Notes: generated by a model not told the origin, from the sequence alone. A stretch of DNA of 64,000 nucleotides from Desulfosporosinus sp. FKB (GCF_002196705.1 NZ_NADJ01000011.1:57600-121599), one strand, 5' to 3'; positions 1 through 7,224 are shown, counted from the first letter of the stretch. Numbers and translations are program-made.

Positions 1-278
1 GCCTCTTCTGTGTCTCAAGGTTTCCTAAATGAACAAAGAGGCTTACTTCAATATAGAAACGGTGGAAATATGGGGCCAAAGCCGGACGACATATTAGTTT
101 TTCTAACGGTCTTTACGGGCATGTAGCGATTGTAACAAAAGTAACCGAAAACTCCATAGAGATTATTCAACAAAATGAAAAGATTACCCGCCAAGTACTT
201 AAACTTGTGATAAGAAATCATCACTTCTTTGTCGGTTCTAGCGTCAAACCCACTGTATGGCTAAGGAAAGCAGAATGA
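1..278 (+). pseudogene. CHAP-domain cell-wall amidase fragment, frameshifted, open at left edge
   Basis: Frame 1 is open from the first base and reads the start of a CHAP (NlpC/P60-like) domain, ending in KPDDILVF. At the T run at 98-102 the homology moves to another frame, which reads SNGLYGHVAIVTKV, continues to VWLRKAE and stops at 276-278. One extra T would join both parts into a single CHAP domain with its GHVAIV histidine motif. The upstream part lies outside the window. This is either a real decay event or a one-base sequencing error in a homopolymer. CHAP enzymes cut peptidoglycan peptides; no signal peptide can be judged here. Confidence 0.6.
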
Positions 279-379
279 TCCAAAAAATACAAAATTAAAC
301 ACAATCTTCACAATCTAGCATTTTCAATATACCCAACTACCCCTCAAAAAAAGTCTTTTTTGGAGACCCGGACTTGACC

Positions 380-450
380 CCAGCTAACCTTTACACAAGG
401 CGGCTTCTTGGACTTGGCAAGGGGGGGCAAGTGGCTGGGGATTTGCATGG
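380..450. repeat. diverged repeat copy D (3' part only)
   Basis: The stretch with GGCGGCTT and GGGGCAAGTGGCTGGGGATTT resembles the end of the longer repeat at 2648-2862 (GGCGGCTAT, GGGGCGCAAGTGGCGTGG). Only the distal part of the repeat is present. Its nature is unknown; it may be the debris of one mobile element spread through the first 3 kb. Confidence 0.35.
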
Positions 451-464
451 CGTTTATATTTTAA

Positions 465-830
465 TCACAAATTCTTTAGATATTGTTCAATTTCGCACTT
501 TAAATGGTTATATTGTTCTAAATTTGTGTCAGAGAATGCTTCTTCTCTATTAGAGAGTATATCCAAATAGATTGGTTCATGCTGGAACTGTGATTTTGTA
601 AAGTCATACCTTTTATGATCTATGCTATTATAATAGTGCCACCCATCAGGTGTTTCTGTTTTTAAGATGTCACCACCAAAGAAATCGTTAACAACTAATG
701 ACGTTACTCCACATTGGCCATTTGCCGGGTTCTCTAAAGTCCACTTTGAACTTGAATTTATTGACCAACACTTATTCAAAACGCTCAGGAATTTTTGTAT
801 GTTCAGTTCTGCATAATTGATCATTCTCAT
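465..830 (-). CDS. YunG-like protein
   Basis: A 121-residue cytoplasmic protein of unknown function. Residues around 37-77 carry the pattern seen in Bacillus YunG-type proteins: NGQCGVTSLVVNDFFGGDIL, then WHYYNSIDHKRYDFT. The conserved Cys in QCGVTS and the His of WHYYN could form a papain-like pair, but that is inference. The ATG follows an AAGGAATA sequence. It stands alone among decayed genes and repeats, which suggests an accessory region. No signal peptide or membrane segment is visible. Confidence 0.6.
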   Translation of the reverse strand: MRMINYAELNIQKFLSVLNKCWSINSSSKWTLENPANGQCGVTSLVVNDFFGGDILKTETPDGWHYYNSIDHKRYDFTKSQFQHEPIYLDILSNREEAFSDTNLEQYNHLKCEIEQYLKNL

Positions 831-963
831 TTATTCCTTTTTAAGAATATCATTTGCATTATTCTGCAAATTTACAATAAATACCTGCCAATACAAAGTA
901 CTACATAGTTCTCCGACTAGCAGACCCACCTCCGGTTTTCTGCCCCGAAACACTCCACCTTAC

Positions 964-1030
964 TCATCCCTCCAGCTTCCCGGTTCAGTGAGCGCCTTTG
1001 GATAGGTAAGGGCATCCTGTTAGGTTTCTC
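964..1030. repeat. diverged repeat copy A
   Basis: Shares CATCCCTCCAGCTTCCCGG, then GTGAGCGCCTTTGGATAGG, then GGCATCCTGTTAGG with copies B (1624-1773) and C (2648-2862). It is the shortest copy and sits just downstream of the DUF1648 gene. Confidence 0.6.
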
Positions 1031-1033
1031 ACA

Positions 1034-1549
1034 CTATTTAGCCTTAAATGCCCGCCAGATGTAGAAAATCAGTGTAACTAACGGTAGCAATATAGATATT
1101 AAGATGAAACCTATTCCAAGGCCTAGCTCCTTACCCATTGCACCCTCAATAGTTCTCCATTGAATATAAGCGAAAATCCAAATTACTTCCATCTTTAAAG
1201 CTTGGACCATTAATCTGGCCAATTTATATTGTATTTCCGCGTTTTGCTCAGTAATATCAAATGGATAATTGAACCTATGTGGATAACGATTTAATATCGT
1301 TAGGAATATGTACATTAGAACGACCACTAGAACTAATAGGAATATTTCTCCTTTCGACCCCCATCGGTCAACTTGGCCCTGAATATTGTAATGAACCGGA
1401 ATTTTACTCGGTAATGAGGACCATATAATTACAGGATAAATTAATGAAGTTGCTACTCCAATAATAGCGCCAATATCAAATATGTTTTCCAGTAAGGAAC
1501 GATGCATTTGTATTCGCGGAAGTTTTTCCTTCGAAGAACTCTCAATCAT
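1034..1549 (-). CDS. DUF1648-domain membrane protein
   Basis: A 171-residue integral membrane protein. The first membrane segment (about 24-46) is followed by the DUF1648 signature: SSLPSKIPVHYNIQGQVDRW (about 46-65), then GSKGEIFLL. Further hydrophobic helices lie at about 70-87, 118-130 and 142-165. DUF1648 proteins include relatives of the SdpI immunity protein and of YhdJ-like membrane proteins; the SdpI C-terminal domain is not obvious here, so no immunity role is claimed. The ATG has a GGAGCAAGTT ribosome site. It is flanked on both sides by copies of the same diverged repeat. Confidence 0.75.
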   Translation of the reverse strand: MIESSSKEKLPRIQMHRSLLENIFDIGAIIGVATSLIYPVIIWSSLPSKIPVHYNIQGQVDRWGSKGEIFLLVLVVVLMYIFLTILNRYPHRFNYPFDITEQNAEIQYKLARLMVQALKMEVIWIFAYIQWRTIEGAMGKELGLGIGFILISILLPLVTLIFYIWRAFKAK

Positions 1550-1623
1550 AACTTGCTCCTTTATTAAAGCAAACTATTAGGCTATAGCCAGACTTCTGAA
1601 TAATATCAATTCCAAATATGCCG

Positions 1624-1773
1624 CAATCCCTCCAGCTTTCCGGTTTGGTGAGCGCTTTTGGATAGGTAAGGATAGCCTGTTAGGGTTCTTTTTTCTTCGG
1701 CTCACACATGAAGACCAGCTTGCCTTTACACATGGCAGACTATTTCTTCTTGAGGTTCGCCGGAGCGGAGGGA
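1624..1773. repeat. diverged repeat copy B
   Basis: Shares the core CCCTCCAGCTTTCCGG...GTGAGCGCTTTTGGATAGG with copies A and C and extends through a CGGCTC block to TATTTCTTCTTGAG and CGGAGCGG, as copy C does. It fills most of the gap between the DUF1648 gene and the hydrolase. I found no real gene in the 1550-1906 interval. Confidence 0.6.
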
Positions 1774-1906
1774 TTGATATTAATAATGTACCTACATTTT
1801 TCTCCACCCTAACTCTCGCTAATTCTTTGCTGAAGTCGACTAGAATTGAAATACCCTCCCAAAGCCAATAAAGGTATTCTGAAGGGTATTTCAAAAATCA
1901 TAAAAC

Positions 1907-2563
1907 CTAGTGATTATTTTCTAAAAACTCAAGAGCTAGCTTGTCAAATTCTCTGCTATTACTGAACATGGCCGGATGTGAACCAGTTGGATAGAAAACT
2001 AATTTCGAATTTTTCAACCTATTGGAAAACGTTTTCATGCGAAATTCCATATCCTTAATTAATTCATCTTGAAGACTTCCGGTTATTAATACCGGCACAG
2101 TTATTTCAGATAAATCTCCACAATAGAATCCCTTTCTGGATAAACTCGACAGTTCAATCATTTTAGTATCAGCATCTACAACTTTCTTCCACCTCAGACC
2201 ATGCATCAGAAACCAAAATAATATTGAACGAATATTTCTCTTCGCTTCTTCACGCTGGTCTCTCAGAGTAGCAACATCTTCACTATTTAGAGAATCGCCT
2301 CCAAAGCTATCTGCAATGATTTTGCCGACTAGCAATGGTTCTAATAAAGCCATGTTTAAGGCGACAATGGCTCCCCCACTCGTACCGATTAGGTTTACTT
2401 TATTAAGCTTTAATGTTTGACATAACTTAATGGCAACCCTAGCATTGTAGCACCAATAATCTACTGGAAACTCCTGCAATATTTCAGATTTACCATGCCC
2501 AGGATAATCTATTACAACAACCCGGAATCGTTCGGCATAGAATTTAACTTTTGGTGTAAACAT
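1907..2563 (-). CDS. alpha/beta hydrolase, N-terminally truncated
   Basis: A 218-residue alpha/beta-hydrolase-fold protein. IDYPGHGKSE (about 18-27) is followed by the nucleophile elbow GTSGG (about 60-64, Ser nucleophile), a probable acid in GSLQDELI and the catalytic His in GSHPAMF near the end. Family members are usually 250-280 residues and start with a strand and an HG oxyanion motif. Here the frame stays open upstream, reading FELRNTASSKMFTP where relatives would read roughly HGNTASSKMF, so the HG motif is destroyed. No Shine-Dalgarno precedes the first ATG. The fold probably lacks its first strands, and the gene may be a pseudogene. Repeat copy C starts about 85 bases upstream. Confidence 0.6.
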   Translation of the reverse strand: MFTPKVKFYAERFRVVVIDYPGHGKSEILQEFPVDYWCYNARVAIKLCQTLKLNKVNLIGTSGGAIVALNMALLEPLLVGKIIADSFGGDSLNSEDVATLRDQREEAKRNIRSILFWFLMHGLRWKKVVDADTKMIELSSLSRKGFYCGDLSEITVPVLITGSLQDELIKDMEFRMKTFSNRLKNSKLVFYPTGSHPAMFSNSREFDKLALEFLENNH

Positions 2564-2647
2564 CTTTGAAGAAGCAGTATTACGCAGTTCAAATTTTAAT
2601 ATTATACATGTTTTTGATAATTCCTCTTTTTAATACTTAAATGTAAC

Positions 2648-2862
2648 GCATCCCTCTACCTTTCCGGTTCTGTGAGCCCCTTTGGATAGGTGAGGACATG
2701 CCTGCAGTATTGCCTATTAAGGTTCCTTTTCCTCCGGCTCGAAGGCCACCATCCGGTAACATCACACGCAAGTCACGCACATGACTGCTGGCTAAGCTTT
2801 ATTACGGCGGCTATTTCTTCTTGAGCTTAGCGGGGCGCAAGTGGCGTGGAATTTGCTGTCAT
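2648..2862. repeat. diverged repeat copy C (longest copy)
   Basis: The longest member of the family: CATCCCTCTACCTTTCCGG, CCCCTTTGGATAGGTGAGG, a CCTCCGGCTCGAAGG block, GGCGGCTATTTCTTCTTGAG, then GGGGCGCAAGTGGCGTGG. No intact reading frame runs through it. It occupies the intergenic space between the truncated hydrolase and the cation transporter. Confidence 0.6.
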
Positions 2863-2916
2863 GTATGTCCAGCCCTCATCTAAACCTCAACCTGAGGTTT
2901 AATCATCGTGGCAACT

Positions 2917-3528
2917 TCAGGTATCTTCTACTCCCCGAGCTTCTTGAATGGCCTCCAGGCCTTCCTTCACTACAAAGTAGGTCAACCCAAATGAAATAAT
3001 TGAATCAATCCACCACCAACCAAAAAATGCAGTTAAAGCAGCTCCGACTAAAACAATTATCGCCATATACGCACAAACAATACTGCAAGAGCCATCTGCT
3101 TTAAGCGCGTTACTACTGATTTCCCCACCAATCCGCTTCTTGGATCTCGACAAATATATCATTAAAATGGTTGAAACAATCGCTAATCCAATTCCCATCG
3201 TGCTGGATTCAGCACCTTGTTTAGTCCATAATTCATGAATTGCAGCAACAACGATATAAATGGCTAATAATATTAAAGCTATACCTACGACCCATGATGC
3301 GGTTCTTTCTGCCTGTTTCACTCGTTCCAGACTTGCCCCCTTGGCTTCAATTAACAATCTCCATAACAAAACAACTCCAGCAACTAGTTCAATAATGCTA
3401 TCGGCTCCAAAAGCAACTAATGTAAGAGAGTGTGCAATTAAACCAGCACCTATTGCAACCCCTGCTTCAATAATCATCCAGATTATTGAAACTAATTCTA
3501 TGTAGACCCCCTTTTTAACTGTCTCCAA
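2917..3528 (-). CDS. CDF-like cation transporter, membrane domain only
   Basis: A 203-residue protein with about six hydrophobic helices. TM2 contains FGADSIIEL and TM5 contains KADGSCSIVCAYM, the places where cation-diffusion-facilitator exporters carry their HxxxD metal pairs. Here each Asp is kept but the partner His is not; TM5 instead has two Cys. The usual C-terminal cytoplasmic domain is absent, so the protein is about 90 residues shorter than ZitB/YiiP. A role in metal export is family-based inference; the altered ligands suggest a different metal or a degenerate transporter. The TTG start follows an AGAGGTG ribosome site. A perfect inverted repeat sits directly upstream. Confidence 0.7.
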   Translation of the reverse strand: METVKKGVYIELVSIIWMIIEAGVAIGAGLIAHSLTLVAFGADSIIELVAGVVLLWRLLIEAKGASLERVKQAERTASWVVGIALILLAIYIVVAAIHELWTKQGAESSTMGIGLAIVSTILMIYLSRSKKRIGGEISSNALKADGSCSIVCAYMAIIVLVGAALTAFFGWWWIDSIISFGLTYFVVKEGLEAIQEARGVEDT

Positions 3529-3549
3529 CAGGAAATCACCTCTTTTAAT

Positions 3550-3575
3550 AATACGATACTATATTTTATCGTATT
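3550..3575 (-). promoter_or_regulatory. Palindromic operator upstream of the CDF-like gene
   Basis: AATACGATA-N8-TATCGTATT is a perfect 9-base inverted repeat ending 21 bases before the start codon of the CDF-like gene. Its position suggests a repressor site overlapping the promoter. The cognate regulator is not in the neighbourhood. Confidence 0.6.
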
Positions 3576-3589
3576 TGTTTCCCTTATAT

Positions 3590-3931
3590 AAGTAAAATTG
3601 ATCCTGCCTCCCACCGCTCCCTGCGGTCATATTTGCCATTGATGAGTGTCCCGGTATACCGCCGATTTGGGTGTCCGGAGTGACCAGAATTTATACAACC
3701 AAGCGCCAACTACAGACGGCACCTGCGCGAAATAAGAACATTGCAAACCAATCCAGAGTTAATTTATCACCAGGCTGCTTTGTTACATATCCATAATTAT
3801 TTGGAGAAAAAGCGTGGTTCTGTTAAATATTTAACTTTTTCATGTTATCAGTGATGTTAGTATTTATATATACTAGCTAGTTTGTTTGATCCAAGGTCTT
3901 GGTATCATGTTGAAAAGTAGGTGGTGTTCAA
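3590..3931. other. Gene-free stretch, possible IS remnant
   Basis: No gene is seen between the CDF-like gene and the DUF1638 gene. The segment around 3620-3700 contains CCGCTCCCTGCGGTCATATT and GGGTGTCCGGAGTGACCAGA, which recall terminal sequences of IS21-type elements. I cannot confirm this without a search. The last 130 bases are AT-rich and probably hold the promoter of the next gene. Confidence 0.3.
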
Positions 3932-4525
3932 ATGAAGGTGCACATAGTTGCCTGTGGTATCTTTCAATTGGAGCTTGAACGAGTACTAGAGGAAATCAAA
4001 GCAGAATGGGGACCAACCGATGAGTTCAATGTTACATTTACATCTTCGGCTTTGCATGTAGACAGTGATAAGCTTAAAGCTGGCATTACAGAAGCTCTTG
4101 ATTTTGTGACTGAGGAAAAGAAAGTCCTCTTCTTTGGCTCTATGTGCCATCCTGATCTTAGCGAATTTACAGAAAGATATCACGTTAGCAAACAGAAACC
4201 TAGGAATTGTATTGATTTGATTTTGGGTATGGATAGACTGAAGGAGTCTGAATCATCTCTAAATGTATTTTACCTTACACCAGGCTGGTTGCATAATTGG
4301 CAGAGCATTTTTAAGCAGGGTCAGGGCTGGGACGAAATAGACGCTAGACAAAATTTTGGTTTCTATGATAAGGTCGTACTTTTAGACACCGGTGTTTCCG
4401 ATCTCAAGGAAGAGGATATTTTAGAGTTTTTTGAATATACCCAAGTGCCAATCGAAATTGAGAGAGTCGAACTAGGTGCTTTTAAAGAGTATGTGGTTGA
4501 AACTTTAAAACAAGCATTAGTGTAA
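3932..4525 (+). CDS. DUF1638-domain protein
   Basis: A 197-residue cytoplasmic protein. It begins VHIVACGIFQLELERVL, has GSMCHPDL near residue 70, NCIDLILGMDRL near 90, YLTPGWLHNW near 113 and VVLLDTGVSD near 150, the order of conserved blocks in DUF1638. The conserved Cys and His residues (CG, CHP, NCID) suggest metal binding. Family members often sit beside corrinoid methyltransferase genes in anaerobes, but none is present here. The ATG follows GTAGGTGGTG. It is 54 bases upstream of the flavin-fold gene and is probably co-transcribed with it. Confidence 0.75.
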   Translation: MKVHIVACGIFQLELERVLEEIKAEWGPTDEFNVTFTSSALHVDSDKLKAGITEALDFVTEEKKVLFFGSMCHPDLSEFTERYHVSKQKPRNCIDLILGMDRLKESESSLNVFYLTPGWLHNWQSIFKQGQGWDEIDARQNFGFYDKVVLLDTGVSDLKEEDILEFFEYTQVPIEIERVELGAFKEYVVETLKQALV

Positions 4526-4579
4526 TAAGTCATAACAAACTTAATTAATAGTAAATAAAAAATTAAGGAGTGTCTTATT

Positions 4580-4891
4580 ATGGTTATAGTTGATGATATT
4601 AAAGAGATTATATCAAAGGCTCCATTCATTCCCATTACTACTGTTTCCACCTATGGTGAACCACACATGATCGTGGTCGGAAAAGTAGCGGAAGTCAGAG
4701 ATGGGGACATCCTCGCGTTTGGTATCTATAAGATGACGATAACCCAACAAAACATTAAGGATAACGCAAAAATGCAGGTTATAATTTCAACAACAGAGGG
4801 CGGCCCTAAAGGTTTTAGGCTTGAAGGCAAAGCTTTTATCGAAGATAAGTTGGTATTGTTTAAAGCCGAGAAAGCAGAAAAACTGTTATAA
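4580..4891 (+). CDS. pyridoxamine 5'-phosphate oxidase-like FMN-binding protein
   Basis: A 103-residue split-barrel protein. The pattern PFIPITTVSTYGEPHMIVVG (about 15-34), a mid segment with ILAFGIYKMTITQQNIKDN and FRLEGKAFIED near the end match the short PNPOx-like family that binds FMN or F420-type flavins. The true PNPOx active-site residues are not identifiable, so general flavin reductase or storage functions are equally possible. The start has AAGGAGTG at a good distance. It lies downstream of the DUF1638 gene in the same direction. Confidence 0.75.
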   Translation: MVIVDDIKEIISKAPFIPITTVSTYGEPHMIVVGKVAEVRDGDILAFGIYKMTITQQNIKDNAKMQVIISTTEGGPKGFRLEGKAFIEDKLVLFKAEKAEKLL

Positions 4892-4899
4892 GAATATCA

Positions 4900-4944
4900 A
4901 AATGCACAATGATCTCGCACATTACAGCAGGTTATTGTGCATTT
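4900..4944 (+). terminator. Stem-loop after the DUF1638/PNPOx pair
   Basis: AAATGCACAAT and ATTGTGCATTT form a perfect 11-base inverted repeat around a 23-base loop, directly after the flavin-fold gene. It lacks a strong T tract, so it may be a weak terminator, an mRNA-stabilising hairpin or a protein site. Confidence 0.45.
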
Positions 4945-5057
4945 GCCTTTGATACAAATAATACCATCATAAAGTGAGTTTTCGTTCTTTATTGTTAAAC
5001 TGAACCTTTCTTGATAAACTTTCTTTATAAATATATAAGGATAAGGGAGGGAACGGT

Positions 5058-5741
5058 ATGAAGCGTTGCCTCATCTGTTTACAAGAATTAGACCTATTTC
5101 AGGGACTAGATCGGGAGCAATTCACAAATTTATGTCAATGTACAACTAGAAAGAGGCTGTCCAAAGGAAACTATCTTTTTCATCAAGGAGACATTACGGA
5201 TACTATCCACCTGGTAAAATCAGGTAAGCTAAAACTTGTTCAGACTGCTGAAGATGGGCATGAAACGATATTGGATATCTGCGGTCCCGGTGAAGTACTT
5301 GGTGAATTGTCTTTTTACAAAGAACAAAAAGAACATTCTAGTGCGATAGCCATGGAAGAGGCGTGCATTTGCTGTTTTAGTAAAATACAATTCGAGTCGT
5401 TAATCAAGCAAGATCCCTCTTTTGCCTTAAGAATTATTAACTACTTAGGACAAAAGCGTTATGATAATTTAAATTCAGAAAAGGAAACCAGACGAACTGT
5501 TAAAGAGAAATTATTAGGCCTTTTCTATAATCTTGCTAAACAATATGGGAAAAAACTTCAAAACTCAACAATGATCGATCTTATAATTACTCAGCAAGAA
5601 TTGGCCGATATGATTGGTTCTTCCAGGGTTATGGTCATTCAAACACTTAATGAGTTGAAGGACGCAAACATTATCGACCGAAAGAATAGATATTACATCT
5701 TGAAAGAGGACCCTTGTCTTAGCACTCACATATTTGAATAG
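5058..5741 (+). CDS. Crp/Fnr-family transcriptional regulator
   Basis: A 227-residue regulator with a cyclic-nucleotide-like sensor domain (about 14-125) and a C-terminal winged helix (about 140-220). The sensor has the GELSF turn but lacks the Arg that binds cyclic nucleotide phosphate in CRP, so cAMP is unlikely as ligand. Cys residues at 4, 7, 26 and 28, with more at 75, 103, 105 and 106, could hold an Fe-S cluster or act as a thiol redox switch, as in FNR-like proteins. The HTH reads TQQELADMIGSSRVMVIQTL; the VMVIQ part of the recognition helix is unlike the usual ETVSR. Start has GGGAGGG. Oxygen or redox sensing is inference; a CRP-like site stands before the TauE gene at 59595. Confidence 0.85.
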   Translation: MKRCLICLQELDLFQGLDREQFTNLCQCTTRKRLSKGNYLFHQGDITDTIHLVKSGKLKLVQTAEDGHETILDICGPGEVLGELSFYKEQKEHSSAIAMEEACICCFSKIQFESLIKQDPSFALRIINYLGQKRYDNLNSEKETRRTVKEKLLGLFYNLAKQYGKKLQNSTMIDLIITQQELADMIGSSRVMVIQTLNELKDANIIDRKNRYYILKEDPCLSTHIFE

Positions 5742-5893
5742 ATAAAATTCGATTTGTATAACATTTGTTTTACATTGTAATATTTTTCTCGATTGAATTA
5801 AGACAGTTAGCTGATTGAAAAAATCACCATGACTATTACCATAAATTACTTTCACAGTCTCAAGGCCCCCTTGACACTGTGATACATTTATCA

Positions 5894-5916
5894 GACGTTT
5901 TTACCCCAAAAACGTC
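5894..5916. other. Hairpin adjacent to the nested-stem element
   Basis: GACGTTTTT and AAAAACGTC form a 9-base perfect stem around a short loop, 21 bases before the nested inverted repeats at 5938-6076. It may be part of the same structured unit. Confidence 0.45.
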
Positions 5917-5937
5917 CATTTTACCTCGAACATGTAC

Positions 5938-6076
5938 CCATGAACGTAGCCAGAAAACATTGCGCCTGTTTTTAATTTAATTCCGAATATTCCAGAACCT
6001 ACAACCCGCACCACAGGCGGGTTTAGAGTGTCTGTTTTCTTAATCGAACCACGGTCTCGACGTGCTGCGTTCATGG
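5938..6076. ncRNA. Candidate structured RNA: three nested inverted repeats
   Basis: Three pairs of arms are nested in order. The outer pair is CCATGAACGTAGC (5938-5950) with GCTGCGTTCATGG (6064-6076), 13 positions with one mismatch. The middle pair is AGAAAACA (5952-5959) with TGTTTTCT (6033-6040). The inner pair is AACCCGC (6003-6009) with GCGGGTT (6017-6023). The arrangement predicts a closing stem, an asymmetric internal region of about 23 bases and a terminal hairpin. No open reading frame of note crosses it. It lies in the 500-base gap between the Crp/Fnr gene and the Gly-rich protein, about 100 bases before the latter's promoter. Strand is undetermined. I recognise no known RNA family in it. 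Confidence 0.45.
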
Positions 6077-6178
6077 AAATATATTTTCTATAAAAACTTA
6101 CAATGAACTAACATCAACGTGTGTGCGATGGTACACCTTTCTATAAATCTAGAAATCTTAATGATCGATCGTAAAATT

Positions 6179-6211
6179 CAGGTTGACAATTTTGCTATAT
6201 TAACCTGATAT
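6179..6211 (+). promoter_or_regulatory. Sigma-A promoter overlapped by an inverted repeat
   Basis: TTGACA (6183-6188), 17 bases, then TGATAT (6206-6211) form a near-consensus promoter about 55 bases before the Gly-rich protein. CAGGTT (6179-6184) and AACCTG (6202-6207) form an inverted repeat covering both promoter boxes, a likely repressor site. Confidence 0.65.
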
Positions 6212-6265
6212 TTAAACAAACGTGTTACAAATGGCATATATTGGTTATTGAAGGAGGTGCCAAAA

Positions 6266-6475
6266 ATGTTTCTTGGTAGAAATCGGGCGTTAAATCAAGG
6301 TGGAGGACTCGGAGGCCAGGACGCGGGAGGAAATACTGAGTTCTTAAATCAATCTAATCGAGCGATGCCTTACGGTATGCAACGCTTCTTAGCTAAAAAG
6401 GGGATTAATTCCTATGAGGACCTTGGGAGCAGATTTCAATCAGCTCCGCGAATGCCTTTTAGAAGGGCACGTTAA
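6266..6475 (+). CDS. Small Gly-rich basic protein of unknown function
   Basis: A 69-residue soluble protein with an N-terminal basic patch, a run of glycines (NQGGGLGGQDAGGN), a central MPYGMQRFLAKKGINSYEDL and an Arg-rich tail. The ATG at 6266 is chosen because AAGGAGGTG lies 7 bases upstream; a longer frame from a TTG at 6248 would contain the ribosome site. It has its own strong promoter at 6183-6211 and a terminator at 6495-6525, so it is a monocistronic and probably well expressed gene. I recognise no family. The composition suggests nucleic-acid or surface association, but that is a guess. Confidence 0.75.
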   Translation: MFLGRNRALNQGGGLGGQDAGGNTEFLNQSNRAMPYGMQRFLAKKGINSYEDLGSRFQSAPRMPFRRAR

Positions 6476-6494
6476 TGTTACTGAGACGATTCAA

Positions 6495-6525
6495 AAACAG
6501 CCCCCTCATTGCGAGGAGGCTGTTT
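6495..6525. terminator. Terminator between convergent genes
   Basis: AAACAGCCCCCTC, a short ATTGC loop and GAGGAGGCTGTTT form a 13-base stem with one mismatch between the Gly-rich protein and the convergent membrane protein. It can serve both strands. Confidence 0.7.
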
Positions 6526-6532
6526 GCTATGG

Positions 6533-6790
6533 CTATCGCCTTAACTTTAAATGAACATCATCCGCTGAGGACTTCGGTGTAATATCAATGATTTCACCTG
6601 AGGCAAAATGATTGTGATTGTTATTCTTGTTAAAACTTCGGTAATGTTTTCTTTTCCAATAAAGACGTAAAATCCCTATTGTTCCGACAAGAAGAACACC
6701 CATTAATAGAATTCCCATGGTGAAAGCGGCCATTGTAATGACAAAGGCCAAGATTGCCAAATACCAAAGAGCTTTATAAAATTTTGCCAT
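6533..6790 (-). CDS. Small membrane protein
   Basis: An 85-residue protein with two hydrophobic helices at about 8-25 and 27-44, then a basic, His/Asn-rich tail (KRKHYRSFNKNNNHNHF) and a hydrophilic C-terminus. The ATG at 6790 is preferred because AGGAGGA lies 4-10 bases upstream; the longer frame from 6811 would start inside that site. No family recognised. It is 50 bases downstream of the YbjQ-like gene in the same direction and may share its transcript. Confidence 0.65.
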   Translation of the reverse strand: MAKFYKALWYLAILAFVITMAAFTMGILLMGVLLVGTIGILRLYWKRKHYRSFNKNNNHNHFASGEIIDITPKSSADDVHLKLRR

Positions 6791-6840
6791 ATATCCTCCT
6801 TTTAGGGACAATGTAGTGAACTCATATAGCTAAAGATATA

Positions 6841-7161
6841 CTATTCAACATGTACGGCAGTACCAGAAGCACTAACCATCAGCATACTGCCATTTTGACC
6901 AATCACTTCATAATCCAAATCAATTCCGACGACCGCATTGGCCCCTATTCGTGCTGCCCGCTCTTCTAACTCTCTTAAAGCTACACTTCGCGCATCCTGC
7001 AGTTTCTCTTCATAAGCACCTGAGCGTCCGCCAATAATATCCGTAATACTGGCAAATATATCACGCATAATGTTGGCACCCATAATAGCTTCTCCGGTTA
7101 CAATACCTAAATATGAGGTAATACGATGTCCTTCAATAGACGGGGTTGTCGATAAAATCAT
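6841..7161 (-). CDS. YbjQ/UPF0145 family protein
   Basis: A 106-residue protein whose sequence follows the YbjQ (UPF0145) family throughout: [20 protein letters not shown] at the start, [22 protein letters not shown] (split here by description), [20 protein letters not shown] in the middle and VVGIDLDYE followed by [11 protein letters not shown] at the end. The length equals the family norm. YbjQ proteins form pentamers and have been called heavy-metal-binding domains, but the cellular role is not established. Start has GGGAGGG. Confidence 0.9.
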   Translation of the reverse strand: MILSTTPSIEGHRITSYLGIVTGEAIMGANIMRDIFASITDIIGGRSGAYEEKLQDARSVALRELEERAARIGANAVVGIDLDYEVIGQNGSMLMVSASGTAVHVE

Positions 7162-7224
7162 AGATTTTCCCTCCCATATAGTAATCCTTTATCTCATGGC
7201 TGAAGTTTTAAATCTTAGCTTTCT

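Noticed and set aside
817-1005. 62-residue plus-strand frame
   Set aside because: Overlaps repeat copy A and the 5' end of the YunG-like gene on the other strand; no coding character.
1577-1894. 105-residue minus-strand reading frame
   Set aside because: It runs through repeat copy B, has no family resemblance and no ribosome site; its KRSPNRKAGG segment is the translated repeat.
3260-3505. Plus-strand frame opposite the CDF-like gene
   Set aside because: Antisense shadow of a well-supported membrane protein.
4900-4944. Riboswitch before the Crp/Fnr gene
   Set aside because: Only one simple inverted repeat is present; it follows a gene end and has no conserved aptamer sequence.
5938-6076. 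6S RNA
   Set aside because: The nested stems and the size (139 bases) do not match the long rod with central bubble of 6S RNA, and no purK/ssrS-type context exists.
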